Source of the DNA: Gordonia rubripertincta
GTDB lineage: Bacteria > Actinomycetota > Actinomycetes > Mycobacteriales > Mycobacteriaceae
NCBI RefSeq assembly: GCF_038024875.1
Contig: NZ_CP136136.1
Span: forward strand, 1,860,001-1,924,000
Length of the DNA: 64,000 bases
Reading direction: 5' to 3'
Numbering within the stretch: the first letter of the stretch is position 1; every line of letters starts with the position of its first letter. The translations under genes were made by a program, and so were the position numbers. Below, piece by piece: positions 61,677-64,000 of this stretch. Under the pieces are notes generated by a model. That model was not told the DNA's origin. It was given only the letters and a program-made list of their open reading frames with translations, and searched no databases.

Positions 61677-63416
61677 TCAGGCGCCGGGAAGCCGGTCGAC
61701 GCCCATCCCGACGCGTTCTGGAACGTGCATCCGAGCGAAGGTGCGGGCGAGGTCGCCGGGCAGCCGTCGTCGGGTGGCGAGGCTGACCAGCACCATCGTG
61801 CCGAAGGCGAGCGGCACGGTGACCGCCCCCGGATAACCGGCCAGCGCGGCCGGCCAGCCGCCCAGGGCGTCGTCGTCGATCACCCCGGCGATCGCGAGTG
61901 AGGCGGCCGAACCGGACGACACCCCGCCCACGATCAGTCCGGCGATCGCACCGGCGGAGGTCAGGCCGCGCCACCAGATGCCGAGGACGAGCAACGGGCA
62001 CAGCGTCGACGCGGCCACCGCGAACACCAGACCGACGGTCCGGGACAATTCCAGTGAACCCGCCGCCAGCGAGAGTGCGATCGGGATGGCCCCGCCGATG
62101 ACCGCGGCGATGCGGAAGTCGCGCACGCGCCCGCGGAAGACATCGGTGGCCAGCGCGCCGGCCACGGACACCAGGAGACCCGAGGACGTGGCGAGGAAGG
62201 CCGCGATCGCACCTGCCGCGACCAGTGCGGCGAGGAGCTGCCCGGCCAGGCCCCCGATGGCGGCACTCGGGAGCAGGAGTACCGCGGCGTCGGACGTCCC
62301 GGTGATCAGCAGCTCGGGCACGTAAAGACGTGCGAACACCCCGAGCAGGACGGGGAAGAGGTAGAACAGCGACAGCAGCGCGATCGCGGCGAGCGCCGTC
62401 CGACGGGCCGTGCGGCCGTCCGGGTTGGTGTAGAAGCGCACGAGGACGTGCGGAAGACCCATCACGCCGAGGAACGTCGCGAGGATCAGGGACAGCACCT
62501 GGAACAGCGGATGGCGACCGCCGAGACCGCCGCCGGGCGCCACCCAGTCCGAGCCGTGGACCGGGGCTCCCGCCACAACCGGGGTGGCCGCGCCGGCGTC
62601 GAGGAAGATGACGGAGCCGGCGGAGACGACATGACCGCCGGGGGACGGCATCGGGGCATCGACCACGGGCGAACCGTCGAGCGTGCCGGTGACGCGCACT
62701 CCCTTGACCTCGGCGACGGTGACCGAGACGTCGGTGGTGACGTCGACGGTGGTGGCGGTCGCGACCCGCGGCGGTGCGGGTTCGCCGACATGCGCCGGAT
62801 CGTTCGCGAACACCCCGATCAACACGAGGGTGGGAATGGCGATGGCAGTCAGCTTGAGCCAATACTGGAATGCCTGCACGAAGGTGATCGACCGCATCCC
62901 GCCGCCGACGACGTTCACGATCACGATGAGCCCGACGCCCACCGCCCCGGTCCAGACGGGTGCGCCGAGCAGGATGTTGAGGGTGAGTCCCGCGCCCTGG
63001 AACTGGGGGATGAGGTACAGCACGCAGACGACGACCACGACCACCATCGCGGTCTTGCGCACGGCGGTCGAGGAGAGCCGGAACTCGGCGAAGTCGGGCA
63101 CGGTGTAGGCGCCCGACCGTCGCAGCGGTGCGGCGACGAACAGCAGTAGGCCGAGGTATCCGGCGGTGAAACCGACCGGGTACCAGAGCGCGTCGGCGCC
63201 GTACTTGGCGACGAGCCCGGCGACACCGAGGAACGACGCCGCCGACAGGTACTCACCGGACACCGCAGCGGCGTTCCATCGCGACCCGACGGCACGTGAG
63301 GCCACCAGGAAATCCGACGTCGTGCGGGAGAACCGGCCGCCCCAGGCCCCGACCGCGATCGTGGCGACGGCCGCGGCGAACAACCCCACGGCGGTCAGCG
63401 CGTCGACGCCGCTCAC
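61677..63416 (-). CDS. Sodium:solute symporter family transporter
   Basis: A 579-residue SSS transporter related to its neighbour (SGEYLSAASFLGVAGLVAKYGADALWYP; GLPHVLVRFYTNPDGRTARRT). Between helices 6 and 7 it has an extra stretch of about 95 residues rich in Val/Thr/Pro, predicted outside the cell. The substrate is probably a short monocarboxylate. Its GTG overlaps the preceding small membrane-protein gene by four bases. Confidence 0.86.
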   Translation of the reverse strand: MSGVDALTAVGLFAAAVATIAVGAWGGRFSRTTSDFLVASRAVGSRWNAAAVSGEYLSAASFLGVAGLVAKYGADALWYPVGFTAGYLGLLLFVAAPLRRSGAYTVPDFAEFRLSSTAVRKTAMVVVVVVCVLYLIPQFQGAGLTLNILLGAPVWTGAVGVGLIVIVNVVGGGMRSITFVQAFQYWLKLTAIAIPTLVLIGVFANDPAHVGEPAPPRVATATTVDVTTDVSVTVAEVKGVRVTGTLDGSPVVDAPMPSPGGHVVSAGSVIFLDAGAATPVVAGAPVHGSDWVAPGGGLGGRHPLFQVLSLILATFLGVMGLPHVLVRFYTNPDGRTARRTALAAIALLSLFYLFPVLLGVFARLYVPELLITGTSDAAVLLLPSAAIGGLAGQLLAALVAAGAIAAFLATSSGLLVSVAGALATDVFRGRVRDFRIAAVIGGAIPIALSLAAGSLELSRTVGLVFAVAASTLCPLLVLGIWWRGLTSAGAIAGLIVGGVSSGSAASLAIAGVIDDDALGGWPAALAGYPGAVTVPLAFGTMVLVSLATRRRLPGDLARTFARMHVPERVGMGVDRLPGA

Positions 63417-63802
63417 GTCCCGCCCGGATCGCCGGGGTCGTCGTCGACGAGGCTCATGAAGTCGCGTTCGGCGTGCTCGGCCAGCCGTACATACAGCAGC
63501 CCCGTCAGGTACAGCACCGGATAGGCGAGGAGTCCGAGGACGAGCCAGGTGATCCGGATGCCGAGGACGGTGGTCTCGGCCACGCTCGGGAACAGCACGG
63601 CGAGCAGGGGTATCGCCACCACGACGACGAGCAGGCTCCCGCCGAGGCGCAAGGCCAACCCGAGTTGGGCGCGCATCAGGCCGCGCACCAGCGCGTCGCC
63701 GACCTCGGTCTGCTCCTGGACCTCCACTCGGGTGCGCACCATCCGAGCGCCGCGCCGGGAGGCGAGAACGACGCGCTCGCGTTGCGGTGGATTCTCAGAC
63801 AT
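63413..63802 (-). CDS. Small two-helix membrane protein, DUF485-like
   Basis: A 129-residue protein with a charged N-terminal half and two hydrophobic segments (GGSLLVVVVAIPLLAVLF and TWLVLGLLAYPVLYLTGLLYV), placed before a symporter as DUF485 proteins are. Overlaps both neighbours. Confidence 0.72.
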   Translation of the reverse strand: MSENPPQRERVVLASRRGARMVRTRVEVQEQTEVGDALVRGLMRAQLGLALRLGGSLLVVVVAIPLLAVLFPSVAETTVLGIRITWLVLGLLAYPVLYLTGLLYVRLAEHAERDFMSLVDDDPGDPGGT

Positions 63803-64000
63803 CGCCGCGACCGGCGGGGGAACGGTACTGGCGCAACGGGTCCCGGATGAGCCGGTCCTTCAGGTCGCGAACCTGACGCCGGCTGACGGGCAGCTCCACC
63901 GCTTCCGACGCCCCGTTCGCGCGCACACTGACCACGGTCCCGCCGCCGGTGGTCCGCAGGCCGGTGACCATCGGCAGGGACACCAGGTAGGACCGATGGA
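63795..64000 (-). CDS. LytTR-type response regulator, C-terminal part (cut by window end)
   Basis: The visible C-terminus reads HRSYLVSLPMVTGL, then VELPVSRRQVRDLKDRLI, the end of a LytTR DNA-binding domain. The N-terminal receiver domain lies beyond the window. It is upstream of, and overlaps, the symporter operon, so it probably regulates monocarboxylate uptake together with a sensor kinase further right. Confidence 0.75.
   Translation of the reverse strand, partial: HRSYLVSLPMVTGLRTTGGGTVVSVRANGASEAVELPVSRRQVRDLKDRLIRDPLRQYRSPAGRGDV

Overview
The window is high-GC actinobacterial DNA, most likely from a mycolic-acid-containing genus such as Gordonia or Williamsia. Three things support this. 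Gene families and leader/lipoprotein types are mycobacterium-like (MbtI/L/M/N relatives, an MTB12-like and an MmpS-like protein). IdeR/DtxR-type iron boxes are present. A long stretch has the same gene order as Mycobacterium tuberculosis Rv0427c to Rv0438c: xthA, GNAT, def, DUF3263, LytR_C protein, sodC, YbdK ligase, AAA ATPase, pssA, psd, moeA. No rRNA, tRNA or CRISPR array was seen.

Region 1 (1-21.9 kb) is an iron-acquisition cluster. On the + strand at the left are salicylate synthase, an acyl carrier protein, an acyl-ACP dehydrogenase, a WS/DGAT-like acyltransferase, an anchored MTB12-like protein and a FecB-type siderophore-binding lipoprotein. A second, leftward operon (19145 down to 6282) holds an ArCP-ArCP-Cy-A-PCP NRPS, an IucB/MbtK-type N-acyltransferase, an IucA/IucC (NIS) synthetase, a penicillin-acylase-type Ntn hydrolase, a free-standing condensation domain, a PLP amine-forming decarboxylase and an amine/lysine N-hydroxylase. 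A rightward pair encodes an MbtM-like fatty acyl-AMP ligase and a siderophore-interacting reductase. Three candidate iron boxes sit between the divergent operons and a fourth lies before the MTB12-like gene. Together the genes point to an iron-repressed siderophore combining a 2-hydroxyphenyl-oxazoline/thiazoline, NIS-assembled N-hydroxy-diamine hydroxamates and a mycobactin-like unsaturated acyl chain. That combination is not one I recognise as described.

Region 2 (21.9-48.9 kb) is mostly conserved chromosomal core: a DUF222/HNH endonuclease, xthA, an inserted block (DUF5995, MpaB/Lcp-like oxygenase, TetR, barstar, barnase-like RNase), the Rv0428c-Rv0433-like block, an Mrp-type Na+/H+ antiporter operon (mnhACDEFG), a lipoprotein, a TetR regulator, a CDC48-like AAA ATPase, phospholipid genes pssA/psd, moeA, a HAD phosphatase, a SRPBCC protein and a DUF350 protein. 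Region 3 (49.3-52.8 kb) is a small accessory segment of membrane/secreted proteins ending in a degenerate IS30-type transposase. Region 4 (52.8-64 kb) holds an acyl-CoA dehydrogenase pair with a TetR gene, an MFS pump with a TetR gene, an amidase, and two sodium:solute symporter/DUF485 pairs next to a LytTR response regulator cut by the window end.

The most striking cross-cutting observation is that every interrupted protein gene except the IS30 remnant is broken in exactly the same way: one extra G in a TGGGGTG context (eight sites on both strands, 12.3-50.4 kb). Removing one G restores a full-length, family-typical protein each time. This looks like a systematic consensus error, but it should be tested because it determines how eight lesions in seven genes are annotated.
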